The notes: generated by a model not told the origin, from the letters alone. Counted from the stretch's first letter, positions 1-10,000 are shown. The stretch: DNA of 64,000 bases from Haloarcula nitratireducens (GCF_019599505.1 NZ_RKLT01000016.1:1-64000), one strand, 5' to 3'. A program made the numbers and translations.

Positions 1-130
1 CCCATCCAATCTGGCTGCTGATGGTGCAGGCAGTTTGCCACTCGTTGATGGTGGCGTCGAGCAGTTGCTTCTGCTCGTCGGAGAGGATAGGGCGGGTGAT
101 TGCGGTGCGTCTCAGGTAGTCGTCCGCCAC
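1..130 (-). CDS. tnpB: TnpB (IS1341-type, IS200/IS605 superfamily), N-terminus only
   Basis: This is the first 43 codons of a TnpB gene that runs off the left edge of the window. Read on the minus strand from a GTG at 128-130 it begins ADDYLRRTAITRPILSDEQ, the usual start of halophilic IS1341-type TnpB proteins. TnpB is the RNA-guided RuvC-type nuclease carried by IS200/IS605 elements. Its catalytic residues would lie outside the window, so intactness cannot be judged. The hairpin at 196-217 lies just upstream, where the left end of such an element is expected. No tnpA is visible on this side. Confidence 0.75.
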   Translation of the reverse strand, partial: MADDYLRRTAITRPILSDEQKQLLDATINEWQTACTISSQIGW

Positions 131-195
131 GTCTTTCAATAGAAGGATGTGGTACTTAATAGTTCGTGGTTGGTGGCAGCGGGTGTCGGCTTCCT

Positions 196-217
196 CCCCG
201 CCCACGGTGGGGCGGGG
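196..217. repeat. Left-end hairpin of the IS1341-type element
   Basis: CCCCGCCC (196-203) pairs perfectly with GGGCGGGG (210-217) around a six-base loop. It lies 66 bp upstream of the TnpB start at 130. Subterminal hairpins of this kind are the ends recognised as single strands by the Y1 transposase of IS200/IS605 elements. The outer boundary of the element was not resolved. Confidence 0.55.
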
Positions 218-282
218 AATCCGCCTCGCTACCTAGTTTGAAGCATCGCTCACGACTACCGTTGCTGTCCTGGAGGTCGCCG

Positions 283-921
283 ATGGCCAGTAACCATGCC
301 GCCGTCGATGACCGGACAGTCGCTGCGCTGACCGAAGTGATGTCCGTACTGGACTCGGTCGGACGAGTCCGGAACGCACCAGGGCTGTATCTGGTCGTTT
401 CTTCGTCGGGCTCGGAGTATCTGGTCGATATGGCTGAGGGACGCTGTGAATGTCCCGACGATTCCCATCGACCATCTGTCACCTGTACGCACCGCCGTCG
501 GGTCGAGTTCGTCATCGGCGAGCGGCCAATTCCCGAGTGGGCGAATCAGGATGCACTTGACGACCAGTTCGGGTTGCACGTCGATGCTGACCCAACACGG
601 GCAGTTCCCGACGGCGGTGTCACACAGGCCACAGCCGACAGCGGCCATGTCACTCGGTCAAGCAGCGGCCCGCTCGCAATGGAGTCCGATGACGACCCAC
701 GAACGAAGCGAGCGAAACGCGAGGCTATCGACGTTTCCTTTTTGCAAAAGCCCGGTCGGTACGAGGTGCAGTCGGCATCAGACAGCGTCTACGAGGTAGA
801 CGTCCTCGAAGAGACGTGTAGTTGTCCGGATGACCAGACGACGCTCAGTGATGCGGTGGATATCTCGGCGAAGACGCTTCGGACGTGGTTCCAGCGGCTT
901 CAGCAGATTGATGCCGTGTAG
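283..921 (+). CDS. SWIM zinc-finger protein with a broken second SWIM motif
   Basis: The protein has a SWIM-type zinc finger: CECPDD, then TCTH about ten residues later, giving the C-x-C-xn-C-x-H ligands. SWIM domains are thought to bind DNA or proteins; haloarchaea carry many small SWIM proteins of unknown role. A second copy begins near residue 160 (YEVDVLEETCSCPDD) but loses its C-x-H half and runs into a helix-turn-helix-like tail (AVDISAKTLRTWFQRLQQI). This looks like a gene fusion or deletion. I chose the ATG at 283; an ORF from 166 would read through the IS hairpin at 196-217. The inverted repeat GGGAGTG/CACTCCC at 961-976 could be its terminator. Confidence 0.65.
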   Translation: MASNHAAVDDRTVAALTEVMSVLDSVGRVRNAPGLYLVVSSSGSEYLVDMAEGRCECPDDSHRPSVTCTHRRRVEFVIGERPIPEWANQDALDDQFGLHVDADPTRAVPDGGVTQATADSGHVTRSSSGPLAMESDDDPRTKRAKREAIDVSFLQKPGRYEVQSASDSVYEVDVLEETCSCPDDQTTLSDAVDISAKTLRTWFQRLQQIDAV

Positions 922-1291
922 CTCACGATTCGGTAGTGTCACGTTCGAAGGGAGGCCCATGGGAGTGAACACTCCCAGTGAGGGCGGTGTCGCCCCGTTT
1001 TACACAGTGAGGCGACGAATGGTCAACGTCATCTGCTGGGACCGTATCCGCATCATGTAATTGATTGTTACTCGGTAAATGTTTTCTGGCGGGTTCACTC
1101 GAACTATCACACAAGCGTGATCCCGGGAGTAGCCACTCTGCATTGATACAAACTGATAGCGCATACCTCCGTCTTCAGGCGGAGGTCAAGCGATAGGCAT
1201 AGTGCATCAACCACGAGTCCCGCTAGTACTGGATTTCCCACCGATTCACCACCAGTATTAACACTCTATAGTCCTATAGTGTACACTACGG

Positions 1292-1681
1292 ATGAAGACC
1301 ACACGGCACGCGACTTACAACCTCAACTACCACATAGTGTGGGTGCCGAAGTACCGCCAACCGGCACTCGAAGGCGAGGTCGCCAGCCGTATGCGTCCCA
1401 TCCTCCACGAGATCGCCGACGACAAAGGCGTCGAAATCCTCGACCTTACCGTTCAGCCCGACCACGTTCACCTATTCGTCAGTAGCCCGCCGAAGAACGA
1501 GCCGGCACTCCTCGCCAACTGGTTCAAGGGTATCAGTTCGCGGAAGTACAACCACCGCTACGCCGACCACGACGACGAGAAAATCGGCTGGGCACGAGGC
1601 TACTACGCAGGGACGGCGGGACAGGTCTCCAGTGAGACAATCCAGAACTACATCCAACAGCACAAGGAGGGCGGTTCGTGA
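1292..1681 (+). CDS. tnpA: IS200/IS605 transposase TnpA (Y1 HUH)
   Basis: TnpA is a Y1-type HUH single-strand transposase that excises and inserts the element as a circle. The 129-residue length fits the family. It begins MKTTRHATYNLNYHIVWVPK, the usual start of halophilic TnpA. The HUH motif is HVHLF near residue 58, and the catalytic tyrosine is probably in SSETIQNYIQQH near the C-terminus. The stop codon overlaps the tnpB start (GTGA at 1678-1681), so the two are translationally coupled. A TATA-like stretch (ctatagtcctatag, 1265-1278) precedes the ATG. Confidence 0.92.
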   Translation: MKTTRHATYNLNYHIVWVPKYRQPALEGEVASRMRPILHEIADDKGVEILDLTVQPDHVHLFVSSPPKNEPALLANWFKGISSRKYNHRYADHDDEKIGWARGYYAGTAGQVSSETIQNYIQQHKEGGS

Positions 1682-2934
1682 CCGAACTCACGAAGACGCT
1701 GGAACTCAAACTTGTGGACCCGAATGCCCACAAGCGCCGGAAACTCCGTGAAACACGGGATGCCTATCAACAAGCCCTCCAAGATGCCTTCGATGCCGGC
1801 TGTACCACACAGACTGACGCGAATGACATAGTAGTCAACTATGATCTAAGCGGCTACGCGAAAAACGCGCTCAAGCAGTACGTCCCACAACTCACGACGA
1901 CGTACAACGCGGACGAGCTGTCTGAGGGTCATCCCGTTCGGTTCACCAACGAAGGTTTACAGCTGGATCACAAGCCCGAGAACGCTATCGAGTGGTATGT
2001 CAAGATCCCACACCACGAGGACTACTGCCTCTGGCTGCCAGCCCAACCGAATCCCAAACAGCGGGACTGGCTGGAAGCATTGTACGCTGGCGACGCCGAA
2101 ATGGGCGAAAGCCGACTATTCGAGCGCGAGGGAACGTGGTTTCTCCACGTCACCGCTACCCGCGAGGTGGCAGAACAGTCCGAGATGTCTGCCAACGAGC
2201 GAACACCTATTGGAGTGGATATCGGGGAAGCGTCACTCGTCACGGTGTGTCACCGCGACGAGCGCGGTTCTCCTATTCGCCCCAAACTGTGGGCCGACGA
2301 GGGCAAGACTGTCCGTCGGCTCCGCAAAACCTACTTCACCGCTACAAGGCGGCTTCAAAAGCGTGGCAGTGAACGAATCGCACAGTCCTTTGGCGACGAC
2401 TTGTGGAACCGAATCGACGATGTGTTCCACCGCGTTACTCGCGAAGTCATAGAGTACGCCGAGTCCGTTGAGAACCCGGTGCTGGTTCTCGAAGACTTGA
2501 CATACATACGGGAGTCGATGGACTACGGCGAGTATATGAATCGACGGTTGCACGGGTGGGGCTTTGCGAAGCTCCACGCGCAGATTCGCTACAAAGCCGC
2601 TGAGAGGGGGATTCCAGTCGAGGCGGTGAATCCGCGCAACACGTCGAAAGCGTGCCACGCGTGCGATGACCACGGTTACCGGCCACGACAGGCGACGTTC
2701 CGCTGCTCGAACGACGACTGCTGGCTCGGTGAGTACCAGGCCGACATGAATGGGGCGATAAACATTGCCGATCGCTACCGTAGTGGAGAGAGTCACCGCC
2801 AAAATGACCGGACTTTCCGGCAGAAGGCCGGTGACGATGACTCGGCTACGGATGGGGCCTCTTTGACCGGGCCACAAGACAGCCAAGCCGATGCTGAAAC
2901 CCAGCAGGAGACGCTTGGAACGTATGCGTCTTGA
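1678..2934 (+). CDS. tnpB: TnpB RNA-guided nuclease of the IS200/IS605 element
   Basis: This is a full-length TnpB of 418 residues. The three RuvC acidic positions are visible: D in IGVDIGEASLV (about 181), E in VLVLEDLTYI (about 263) and D in EYQADMNGAINIA (about 355). A four-cysteine zinc ribbon (CHAC...CSNDDC) sits before the last. TnpB cuts DNA guided by an RNA made from the right end of its own element, and this favours retention of the element. It starts with GTG overlapping the tnpA stop. The C-terminal 50 residues are low complexity and Q/D-rich. No frameshift or lost catalytic residue was seen. Confidence 0.92.
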   Translation: MTELTKTLELKLVDPNAHKRRKLRETRDAYQQALQDAFDAGCTTQTDANDIVVNYDLSGYAKNALKQYVPQLTTTYNADELSEGHPVRFTNEGLQLDHKPENAIEWYVKIPHHEDYCLWLPAQPNPKQRDWLEALYAGDAEMGESRLFEREGTWFLHVTATREVAEQSEMSANERTPIGVDIGEASLVTVCHRDERGSPIRPKLWADEGKTVRRLRKTYFTATRRLQKRGSERIAQSFGDDLWNRIDDVFHRVTREVIEYAESVENPVLVLEDLTYIRESMDYGEYMNRRLHGWGFAKLHAQIRYKAAERGIPVEAVNPRNTSKACHACDDHGYRPRQATFRCSNDDCWLGEYQADMNGAINIADRYRSGESHRQNDRTFRQKAGDDDSATDGASLTGPQDSQADAETQQETLGTYAS

Positions 2935-3060
2935 AACCAACAGGCCACACCCGGCCTGAAATCCCATGGTGGGATTCCTCCGCGTTTACGCGGAGGAGGT
3001 GGTCAAACTCCAACCAGTTTGCCGGTGCGGCGGAATTCTTTTGTGACGATACGGCGTCGT

Positions 3061-3069
3061 GTTATATAT
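3061..3069 (+). promoter_or_regulatory. TATA-like box of the mntA-hepT pair
   Basis: The sequence gttatatat ends about 23 bp before the ATG at 3092. This spacing suits a leaderless or near-leaderless archaeal transcript. It overlaps the alternative upstream ATG at 3068, which argues against that start. Confidence 0.5.
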
Positions 3070-3091
3070 GACCACGAGTGAGGAGAGTTCC

Positions 3092-3499
3092 ATGGTTCTC
3101 GACGCTGTTACGGAGTCAGTCTGCCCTGACTCGGCTGTCGAGTTCGTGGTCGCGTTCGGATCACAGGTCACGGGGGAGCCGACGCCGTCGTCCGATCTCG
3201 ACCTTGCCGTCAAGTTCGTGGACGACCTGTCCGACCGCGAACGGTTCGAAAAGGTGTGTTTCTTCTCGGGAGACCTCCAGCAAGCGGATACTCCCTTTGT
3301 CGACCTTTCGGACATTGAAGCGCTGCCTCTCGATGTCGCACACGACGCGGTCAACGGGACGTTGGTCTGCGGTGACGAGCAGATGTTCGAGCAGTTCAAA
3401 ACGGATATCGAGGCAGCATTCGCTGACCAGCGTGACGACATTCGTCGCCACCAGCGAGATGTCATCGACCGCATCGCGGAGGACGGACTGCGTGGCTGA
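3092..3499 (+). CDS. mntA: MntA-like minimal nucleotidyltransferase (antitoxin type)
   Basis: The protein has the minimal polymerase-beta nucleotidyltransferase signature G-S-x10-D-x-D: GSQVTGEPTPSSDLDLAV near residue 25. MntA proteins paired with HepT add AMP groups to the HEPN toxin and neutralise it. Its last codons overlap the HEPN gene that follows by 8 bp. I chose the ATG at 3092 because it follows a gaggag ribosome-binding-like sequence (3081-3086) and the TATA-like box; ATG 3068 is possible and adds eight residues. The tail (residues 100-135) is charged and probably helical. The pair stands directly beside the IS element. Confidence 0.82.
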   Translation: MVLDAVTESVCPDSAVEFVVAFGSQVTGEPTPSSDLDLAVKFVDDLSDRERFEKVCFFSGDLQQADTPFVDLSDIEALPLDVAHDAVNGTLVCGDEQMFEQFKTDIEAAFADQRDDIRRHQRDVIDRIAEDGLRG

Positions 3500-3920
3500 T
3501 GAGCGGGTGGTCTCGGTCAAACTCGAACAGATCGAACAGTACCACGGCGAGCTCGCAGAAAAGCAAGCAACGTTGTCTCGCAGCGAGTTTCTAGAGAGTA
3601 CGACCGAGCAGCGTGCGGTCGAACGGATGTTCGAAAACGCGATTCAGGCGTGTTCCGATCTCGCCAACCACATTGCGACTCAGGATTTCGGCTTCGACGG
3701 GAGTAGTGCCAAGGAAGCGATCCGCGTGCTGCATCAAGCGGACGTTATCGACGAGGAGACGATGACGACGCTCGTCACCGCAGTCGGCTTCCGGAACGTC
3801 CTCGCCCACGAATACGGACACGTCGACGCTGCTGCGGTGTACGAAACGCTTCAGACTGGACTCTCCGTATACGATTCCTATAGCCGCCAAGTCGCGCAGT
3901 GGTTCCGCGATAACGCTTGA
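3492..3920 (+). CDS. hepT: HepT-like HEPN ribonuclease (toxin type)
   Basis: This is an all-helical HEPN protein of about 142 residues starting at a GTG that overlaps mntA. The HEPN RNase motif R-x4-6-H is RNVLAHEYG near residue 98. The Tyr three residues after the His is the residue AMPylated in characterised HepT proteins (HEYG). HepT acts as an RNase toxin and MntA as its antitoxin. All key residues are present, so the pair is predicted to be functional. Confidence 0.82.
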   Translation: MADERVVSVKLEQIEQYHGELAEKQATLSRSEFLESTTEQRAVERMFENAIQACSDLANHIATQDFGFDGSSAKEAIRVLHQADVIDEETMTTLVTAVGFRNVLAHEYGHVDAAAVYETLQTGLSVYDSYSRQVAQWFRDNA

Positions 3921-4033
3921 CGCTATGTTGTGTATCCGCCAAGGCTGATACTCTCCTCGCCTACTGACGGATATCGTTGAGCCTGTTGTTCGTCAATTTT
4001 GTGCGGCCTCCAGCGGGTGGAGGCATTCTACAG

Positions 4034-4852
4034 ATGCACGCCGAACTAGCTGACGGAGTCGAACCGACCTTTCTCGATGAAGCGCCCATCGGCCCCGATA
4101 TCGACCGAGTCATCATGGCCGAGTACGGCCTGCCGTACTACGTCAACATCGACCGTCCTGAGGAAGTGCCCGCCGACGAAACTGAACGGACAATTGACCT
4201 TGCCGAACGGGTGCTCTCTACCGATGGACATCGTACTGGTTTCGGCCACCATGAAGAAATCCGACAATCTATGGTTGAGTGGGCACCGGACCGTGACGAG
4301 TATCGAGCGGCCGATCCGGGCTATTGGCGGCAGATGGTGTTCGCTCTCTTGCCTCGAGAGCGGAATTTCGGCTGTCTGAATGGAGAGCCCGACGAGCGAG
4401 TGAAGAAGGCCAAAACCGTGCTGGCGTGGGCAGCCGATTGTCTCGAAATGGAGACTTTGGAGGGCATCGAGCAGGCGCAGTTCGACGATATCGAGCAGGC
4501 GTGGCGCAGTGCCGTCGAAGCGACGAAAGAGTGCCGGGCAATCGAGACGTTCGCTACGGACCCGCCGGCAACGTTCGAGGGCTGGACGCGGTTTGACGCT
4601 GGCCATGAGGCGGTCGAGGCCGCCTATCGAGCCAAGAACCACGGAACGCCCGTGGTCGCAACAGTGTTTCAAATCGGTAAGGATGAACTCGACGCACAGG
4701 AGTTCACGATGGAGCGTTGGATCGACGCGGGTGGCAACCCACGTGCTGTCCGGCCGAACCGATTCTGTGTAACGTCCGGGAATGGTGATGGAGCCTACGC
4801 TCGCCTGCGGTCCCATCTCCAGACGTTCGATGTCACGCCGCTTGGTGAGTAA
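4034..4852 (+). CDS. Conserved-looking protein of unknown function
   Basis: An acidic soluble protein of 272 residues that I do not recognise. There is no signal peptide or membrane segment. The N-terminal half has a D/E-rich run with a PYYVNIDRPEEVPADE motif, and the middle is helical (YWRQMVFALLPRE, DERVKKAKTVLAWAADCLE). I chose the ATG at 4034 instead of an upstream TTG at 3977. It follows the MntA/HepT pair by about 110 bp and has no close downstream partner on the same strand. Codon use resembles that of its neighbours. Confidence 0.6.
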   Translation: MHAELADGVEPTFLDEAPIGPDIDRVIMAEYGLPYYVNIDRPEEVPADETERTIDLAERVLSTDGHRTGFGHHEEIRQSMVEWAPDRDEYRAADPGYWRQMVFALLPRERNFGCLNGEPDERVKKAKTVLAWAADCLEMETLEGIEQAQFDDIEQAWRSAVEATKECRAIETFATDPPATFEGWTRFDAGHEAVEAAYRAKNHGTPVVATVFQIGKDELDAQEFTMERWIDAGGNPRAVRPNRFCVTSGNGDGAYARLRSHLQTFDVTPLGE

Positions 4853-4941
4853 GACTGCCTACAATGTTCTTGAGTATACTCTCACAGCGATACGGCCAAT
4901 AAAAGACATGTTGAATCAGCGGTTGATGGAGCAATCCCGGA

Positions 4942-5220
4942 TCAATCGTCGCTCATAGCGATTTCCGCGGCGGTAGTGCCGGTCGGTTGTTCTTCGAGAC
5001 TGATTGTGCCGTCTTGAACGACCGTTACCTCGTGTCCCGCGTATCTGAATGAGATGGCACCACCAGACATCTCTTCAACGGTCGTCTCTAGAGCATCCGG
5101 GTTAATACTATCGTGCAGTGGCGGCAACTCGGTTACATCGCTGTTGGTAGTTGTCGCTATCCGTTGGACGATTCGTTCAGAGAGACCCCCACTTGTTTCT
5201 CCCATACTCCCGCTGACCAT
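4942..5220 (-). CDS. HalOD1-domain small protein
   Basis: A protein of about 92 residues matching the haloarchaeal output domain HalOD1: SERIVQRIATTTNSDVTELP, then PLHDSINPDALE, then SFRYAGHEVTVVQDGTISL. HalOD1 is found alone or fused to response-regulator receivers and is thought to be a signalling output domain. The ATG at 5220 is preferred; the ATG at 5205 is an alternative. An in-frame extension to 5436 reads as non-coding and would overlap the divergent promoter at 5411. It is transcribed divergently from the zinc-ribbon gene. Confidence 0.75.
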   Translation of the reverse strand: MVSGSMGETSGGLSERIVQRIATTTNSDVTELPPLHDSINPDALETTVEEMSGGAISFRYAGHEVTVVQDGTISLEEQPTGTTAAEIAMSDD

Positions 5221-5410
5221 CAGACAATACATAAACATTTGCCAGACATATGTAAAATAAACAACTTTCCAACCCGTAGCAGTGACGATGAGTATAGAGA
5301 CGCCAATTCTTGCGCGGCTGAACTGCTGTTGTTGTGATTCAGATAGTGGGAGGAAGTCCCCTTCGCACCCACTCCTATCGATCTGTTTTCTACAGCATCG
5401 CAGTGGACTG

Positions 5411-5419
5411 GCGTTTATA
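5411..5419 (+). promoter_or_regulatory. TATA box deciding the start of the zinc-ribbon gene
   Basis: gcgtttataa (5411-5420) is a good archaeal TATA box. The usual 25-bp distance puts the transcript start at about 5438, exactly at the ATG at 5439. The in-frame ATG at 5421 would lie upstream of the transcript. Confidence 0.6.
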
Positions 5420-5438
5420 AATGAAGACGAGAACATTC

Positions 5439-6425
5439 ATGCGTGTGACCGATCGGAATCCCGGCTTCGACCCGGCAGATATCCACGGGAGCGTTAGCAC
5501 AGACCCGCATGCCGACGCTGACGATACCGAGGACCTCCCGGGGAACTACCGGACCCCTGACGGTGCTGACTCCACCCAGTGTTCGATCTGTTCGAAGCCG
5601 TCTCCCGAAGCAGAAGTACAATGCCCGTTCTGTGCGGGAGAATCTCTTATCGACCCGACGGTCAAGAACGAGCAGGCAGTCGACGAGTGGTCGTTCGGTC
5701 GCGTCGTCCTCGCCGTCGTCAAGGGGAATACCAGATACCACGCCCAAGCAGTCGGCTCTGCGGCCTTTGCTGTCAGTGACGACCTAGCGACCGGCACTGA
5801 AGCTACCCATGCAACAGTCAAGTGTCGAGCAGCCTTCGATGCCGAACCAGCCTCGCAACTGACCGATGGATGGCCGTTCCTGCCAGATATCATCCGGGCC
5901 GACCGCTCTGTCGGGCAGACACTCTTGGACGTCGCCGACGAGCAGACCGACTGGGAACGCCCGGATACCGAGCCACGGGTGTTCGTTGAGGACGGTGACG
6001 GCCTGACCGAGTACAGCCAGTTCGAAGCACTGGCAACGCGGATTGAGGAGAGTGAAGGGGAGTACTGGCTGGTGCCCGGCATCGTCCAAGAGTATTCCGT
6101 CGGCGATCCGGCTAGCCTGGAGCACCGCTACTACTGCGTTGAGTGTCAGGAGCCGGCACCACACTCGTACGCTGGCCGGGATGGTTTCGATTCGGCCCCA
6201 GTGACCGGACGGGAAATCTGGACGTGTGACGTCTGCGACCACCCACGGTTTCTCGATCTGGAAGAGGAGTCGAGTGAGTCCGGAGAGGAGCGACCGCGTG
6301 AGTGGCTGCCCGACGATGTCTCATACGAGGATGTCCACGCCGTTGAACCGTTGCCCCACGAACGCGAATTCGACCAGCAGATTACGGACTACTACGAGCG
6401 CCACGAGCGCTATCCGTGGGAATAG
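5439..6425 (+). CDS. Double zinc-ribbon protein of unknown function
   Basis: An acidic soluble protein of 328 residues with two likely zinc ribbons: CSICSKPSPEAEVQCPFC near residue 50, and YYCVECQEPAP followed by WTCDVCDHPRF near residues 230-265. Between them is a globular region without recognised motifs. The C-terminus is rich in Glu and ends YYERHERYPWE. The start was set at 5439 from the TATA box position. Zinc ribbons suggest nucleic-acid or protein binding, but no function can be assigned. The TRAM gene follows 50 bp downstream on the same strand. Confidence 0.65.
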   Translation: MRVTDRNPGFDPADIHGSVSTDPHADADDTEDLPGNYRTPDGADSTQCSICSKPSPEAEVQCPFCAGESLIDPTVKNEQAVDEWSFGRVVLAVVKGNTRYHAQAVGSAAFAVSDDLATGTEATHATVKCRAAFDAEPASQLTDGWPFLPDIIRADRSVGQTLLDVADEQTDWERPDTEPRVFVEDGDGLTEYSQFEALATRIEESEGEYWLVPGIVQEYSVGDPASLEHRYYCVECQEPAPHSYAGRDGFDSAPVTGREIWTCDVCDHPRFLDLEEESSESGEERPREWLPDDVSYEDVHAVEPLPHEREFDQQITDYYERHERYPWE

Positions 6426-6475
6426 ACTCAAATAGACGGCCGACGACGTCTCTGAGAACGAGGCTGTCCGTATAA

Positions 6476-6886
6476 ATGAAAATTCCGCCACAACTACAAT
6501 GTCTGTTCTCTGCTGAGATCGAGAAAGATGGTGAATCGTTCGTGATCGATGTGCCTGCCGACGAGATTCAAATTGGTGAGTTAGAGGCCGGTGGGACGTA
6601 TCGGATCGCGTTGTTCCCGACTGAGTCACATACACACCGAAGCAGTGTGGACTCTCTATCAGCGAATGGGCAGGCTCAGGGACCGCCCGTTGAGGAGGGG
6701 GAGACGCGACGAGTCGAAATCGAGGATATCGGTGAACAGGGCGATGGGGTGGCCCGAGTTGAGCGAGGGTATGTTGTGATCGTCCCCGATACGGAACTCG
6801 GCGAACGCGTCGCCGTCGAGATCCAGACGGTGACGGAGAACGTGGCCTTTGCTGAGGTCACCGAGCGAATTAGTTACTACGACTGA
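6476..6886 (+). CDS. TRAM-domain RNA-binding protein
   Basis: A 136-residue protein with a C-terminal TRAM domain: VEIEDIGEQGDGVARVERG, then YVVIVPDTELGERVAVEI, then VAFAEVTERI. Archaeal stand-alone TRAM proteins are small beta-barrel RNA-binding proteins, proposed as RNA chaperones. The N-terminal segment (MKIPPQLQCLFSAEIEKDG) fits a subgroup of halophilic TRAM proteins that begin in this way, which supports ATG 6476. The linker at residues 55-72 is polar and low in order. Confidence 0.8.
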   Translation: MKIPPQLQCLFSAEIEKDGESFVIDVPADEIQIGELEAGGTYRIALFPTESHTHRSSVDSLSANGQAQGPPVEEGETRRVEIEDIGEQGDGVARVERGYVVIVPDTELGERVAVEIQTVTENVAFAEVTERISYYD

Positions 6887-7030
6887 GTGACCCTCTGACC
6901 GAAATATAGCTTTCTATCGGCATCCCATAGCGAGTACCTGATAAGGGCGTCTCAGACTTGTCGAAATAACTGCTGTTGATTAGAACCGGGAAAGGGTGAC
7001 TGTGATACGAGTTTTACTCGCTGCAGTCAA

Positions 7031-10000
7031 TCAGGAGGCCGAACGGCGGGTCGCTAGGAGTGCTGCTCCAAGTAACGCTACAATGGAGAGGGAAACCGTG
7101 AAGCCTGGACCACTCCCATCAGTTGTGACGACTTTCTCAGTGGACGTAGTTGCAGCAGCGTCTGTCGGAGCCGTCTCCACCGTAGTAGGTGTCTCTGTGG
7201 ATGTGCTTGCCGATGTATCAGTCGACATCCCAACGGGGAGTGGCTTTCCGATAGCGAACGCCGAGAATCCCGGTGTTTCTGCCTCATAAATACCATCTCC
7301 GACGTATATGGTATTCAGCGGCTGCCAGTGCCCATCGTGGTAGCGATAAACCGTCATATTCTCTGAGTCAGTCTCGTTGTCGAACTGCGACTGCGGTGCC
7401 GAGAGCCGAATGGTCGCTGAGGAAATATCTGACTCAGTGAGGCCGCTGACATTGGCCCAAAAGACAGCCATTGTTGAGGCGGTTTCAATCGGAGGAAGCC
7501 CTGCTGTCTCATTGGATGGCGTAGAGACCGACACACTTAGCCGCTCTGTCGAGTTTTCTGCTGTAATCGAGATTTGGTGGACTGCCCCAACGGTAGTATT
7601 GGTCGTATTCGAGATCGGGATATCAACCGCTGTATTTGCTTTGACGTCAGTCACGGTCACATTTGTCTGAGTAGCCGTTTCGCCAGTATCTTGGCCTGTA
7701 GTGTTTGTTGGCGTTGGAGTCGGCGTCGGCGCAGGAGCAGGTGCCGGTGCGGGGGCGGGCGCTGGGGCGCTCGAACCGCCACCATTGCTTTCGATCCCAG
7801 TCACAGAGAGACTGTTGGTTGTGGTTGTGGCCGATATCTCAGCACCGTTCATTGCCGTCACCGAGATGGAGTACGAGCCATCGGTTTCGATATTACTCCC
7901 TGTGACGACGAGCGAGCCGGTATAGGTCCCATCTCCATCTGGGTCGGTGAGTGAGACATTACCCGCACCAAAGGCTGATCCATTGGCCGTCACTGTCGTC
8001 ACATCGGACTCGGGGTCGACAACTCTCGCCGAGATACCAATCTGATTACCGTCGCTGACTTCGCCATCGCCATCGGTCTTATCAGTTATCGTTGCTGCAT
8101 CGATCGTTGGTGCCGTCGTATCTACAGGCGACAACGTAACATCACCTTCCGAATAGTGGATTGGCATTGTGAGACGGACGCCAGTAGCAGTCACCGTAGA
8201 GGTCGCCGGTGTCGTCGTATTGCCCATAGCCGTCACAGTAAGATTCTGCGGGTCAGAGACACCCCATCGAGTCAGAACGCTATTAGGGAGGGCTGCATCG
8301 AAGAACCCGCGATTTTGTGTGCCATTGACGTTGTAGTGTGGGGCACCGACATGGAGACTAAGCGTGTCAGTTCGGGTATCGTACAGGGGCATCCCAAACG
8401 CCTGGGCGTCAGTCATCAGCATCGTTCCCGTGAACTGATCGCGACGACTGTCGTCGAATGAACTCAGATCGCTGACAGCCATATCGACCGCTGCCTCAGC
8501 ACTGATGTCCGCATGTTCGTTTTCAGCCCACGGTTGGTCACTCCGCATCTTCGATTCGTTGTACTGGACGTTCGCTGGCTGTGTGGTAATATTGATTGCC
8601 GTCGTGTTGGGTCCCACGGGTGTTGTCGTCCAAGTTGCGTTCCGGCCGGACCCAAGAATCAGACGCGGCGTCCAGTCTTGTACAGTAACGTTGACTGCAA
8701 GCGTCGTATTTGATGTGACGCCCAACTCCGACAGATCGGATCGATTACCGAGTCCGCGTGCAGTCTCATCACGTAGCTGAACTTGTAGCAGCCCACCGTC
8801 ACCTTGTGTGAGATAGACATTGGTGGTGAGATTCGCCATGTCGGTAGGTTTGGGTCCGCCAACGTGTGTAACGGAGACGGTGTCTGTCACCAGCGTCACC
8901 GTCGTGTTCTGCCCAGTGGCACCGTTATTAGCTACAGAGTCGTTAGCCGCAACGAGCGTGACAGTGTACTGGCCGGGCGTGGCTATCTCGGTGGTATTGA
9001 AGTGCGACCCTTGGTGGGTTCCGAACTGTGCTTTGCGTAGCGTCTGAACGGTCTCTCCTTCGGCATTCGTTATGCGGACGGAGATATTTGAGAGCGACTC
9101 GTTAGACTCGAACGTCGTATAGAGTGATCGTGTATCAACGACTCGTGTCGAGAAGCCTGTGATATTGGGAATTGTCCGATCGGTAATGGCAATCTCCAAT
9201 TGATTCGTCTGTATCGTCCCCGTGTTTCCAGCCTCGTCGGTCGCCGCAATTGGGATACTGTATGTGCCGTTTTGAGCGGCCGCAGCTGCATCAACGGTGA
9301 ATGTCCCATTGTAAACACCGTCGGTATCACCATCGGTGAGTATGACACTACCAGCACCAAACTGCGAGGCATTTGCAGTCACCTGCCGGAGTGTAGAGTC
9401 TGCATCGCTGACACCGACGGTAAGATGGATTTTCTCGCCACCATCAACTTCGGCATTCTCATCGGTGACATCTACCGCGGTGGCATCTGTGAGTGTTGGT
9501 GCAGTACGGTCAGTGATGACGAGGTCATACGTCCCTGTCTCTGTAGTAGCAGTATTCCCAGCTTGGTCCATGACAGTAATCGGAACGGTATATGTTCCGT
9601 TCGTGGCTGCAGCGGACGCATCAACAGTAATAGTCGATTGATAGATATCGTCGCCGTCTTCGTCGGTCAACGTCACGTTGTCAACACCGAGTGTAGACCC
9701 GTTCGCTACGACAGTCTGTACACCACTACCAGCATCTGTCGTTGTCACCGAGATCGTAGCGGTGTCGCCACCATCCAGCGTACCATCGTCATCTGTTTGG
9801 TCGATAAGAGTTGCTTCACTAGCAGTGGGGTGTGTCAGGTCCTCACTGCTAGCCGCATTGAGTGCTGCTTGAGCATCAAGCAGTCCGTAACCTGTCTGAT
9901 TATTTGGCTCACTTTCTCGCACTGATTTCGTTTGGGCTGTGAGGGCTTTCGTGAGCTGGTCGGTGGTGATTAACTCGTTTGCACTGGCTAGTAACGTCGC

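Larger units (their letters stand above)
1150..3005 (+). mobile_element. Complete IS200/IS605-family element with tnpA and tnpB
   Basis: The element holds overlapping tnpA and tnpB genes between two subterminal hairpins. The left hairpin is at 1165-1186 (arms CCTCCGTC and GGCGGAGG, one G-T pair). The right hairpin is at 2976-2997 (TCCTCCGCG, loop TTTA, CGCGGAGGA). The arms are similar in sequence, as expected for ends recognised by one Y1 transposase. Such elements make no target duplication, so the outer limits given are approximate. Both genes look intact, so it may be active. The 3' end of tnpB plus the right end is where an omega/re-RNA would be made. Confidence 0.8.

Noticed and set aside
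6466..6475. TATA box setting a later start for the TRAM gene
   Set aside because: ccgtataaat ends at the ATG at 6476 and would give a transcript starting near 6497, but the N-terminal residues lost would be those shared with TRAM-family relatives, so the ATG at 6476 was kept.
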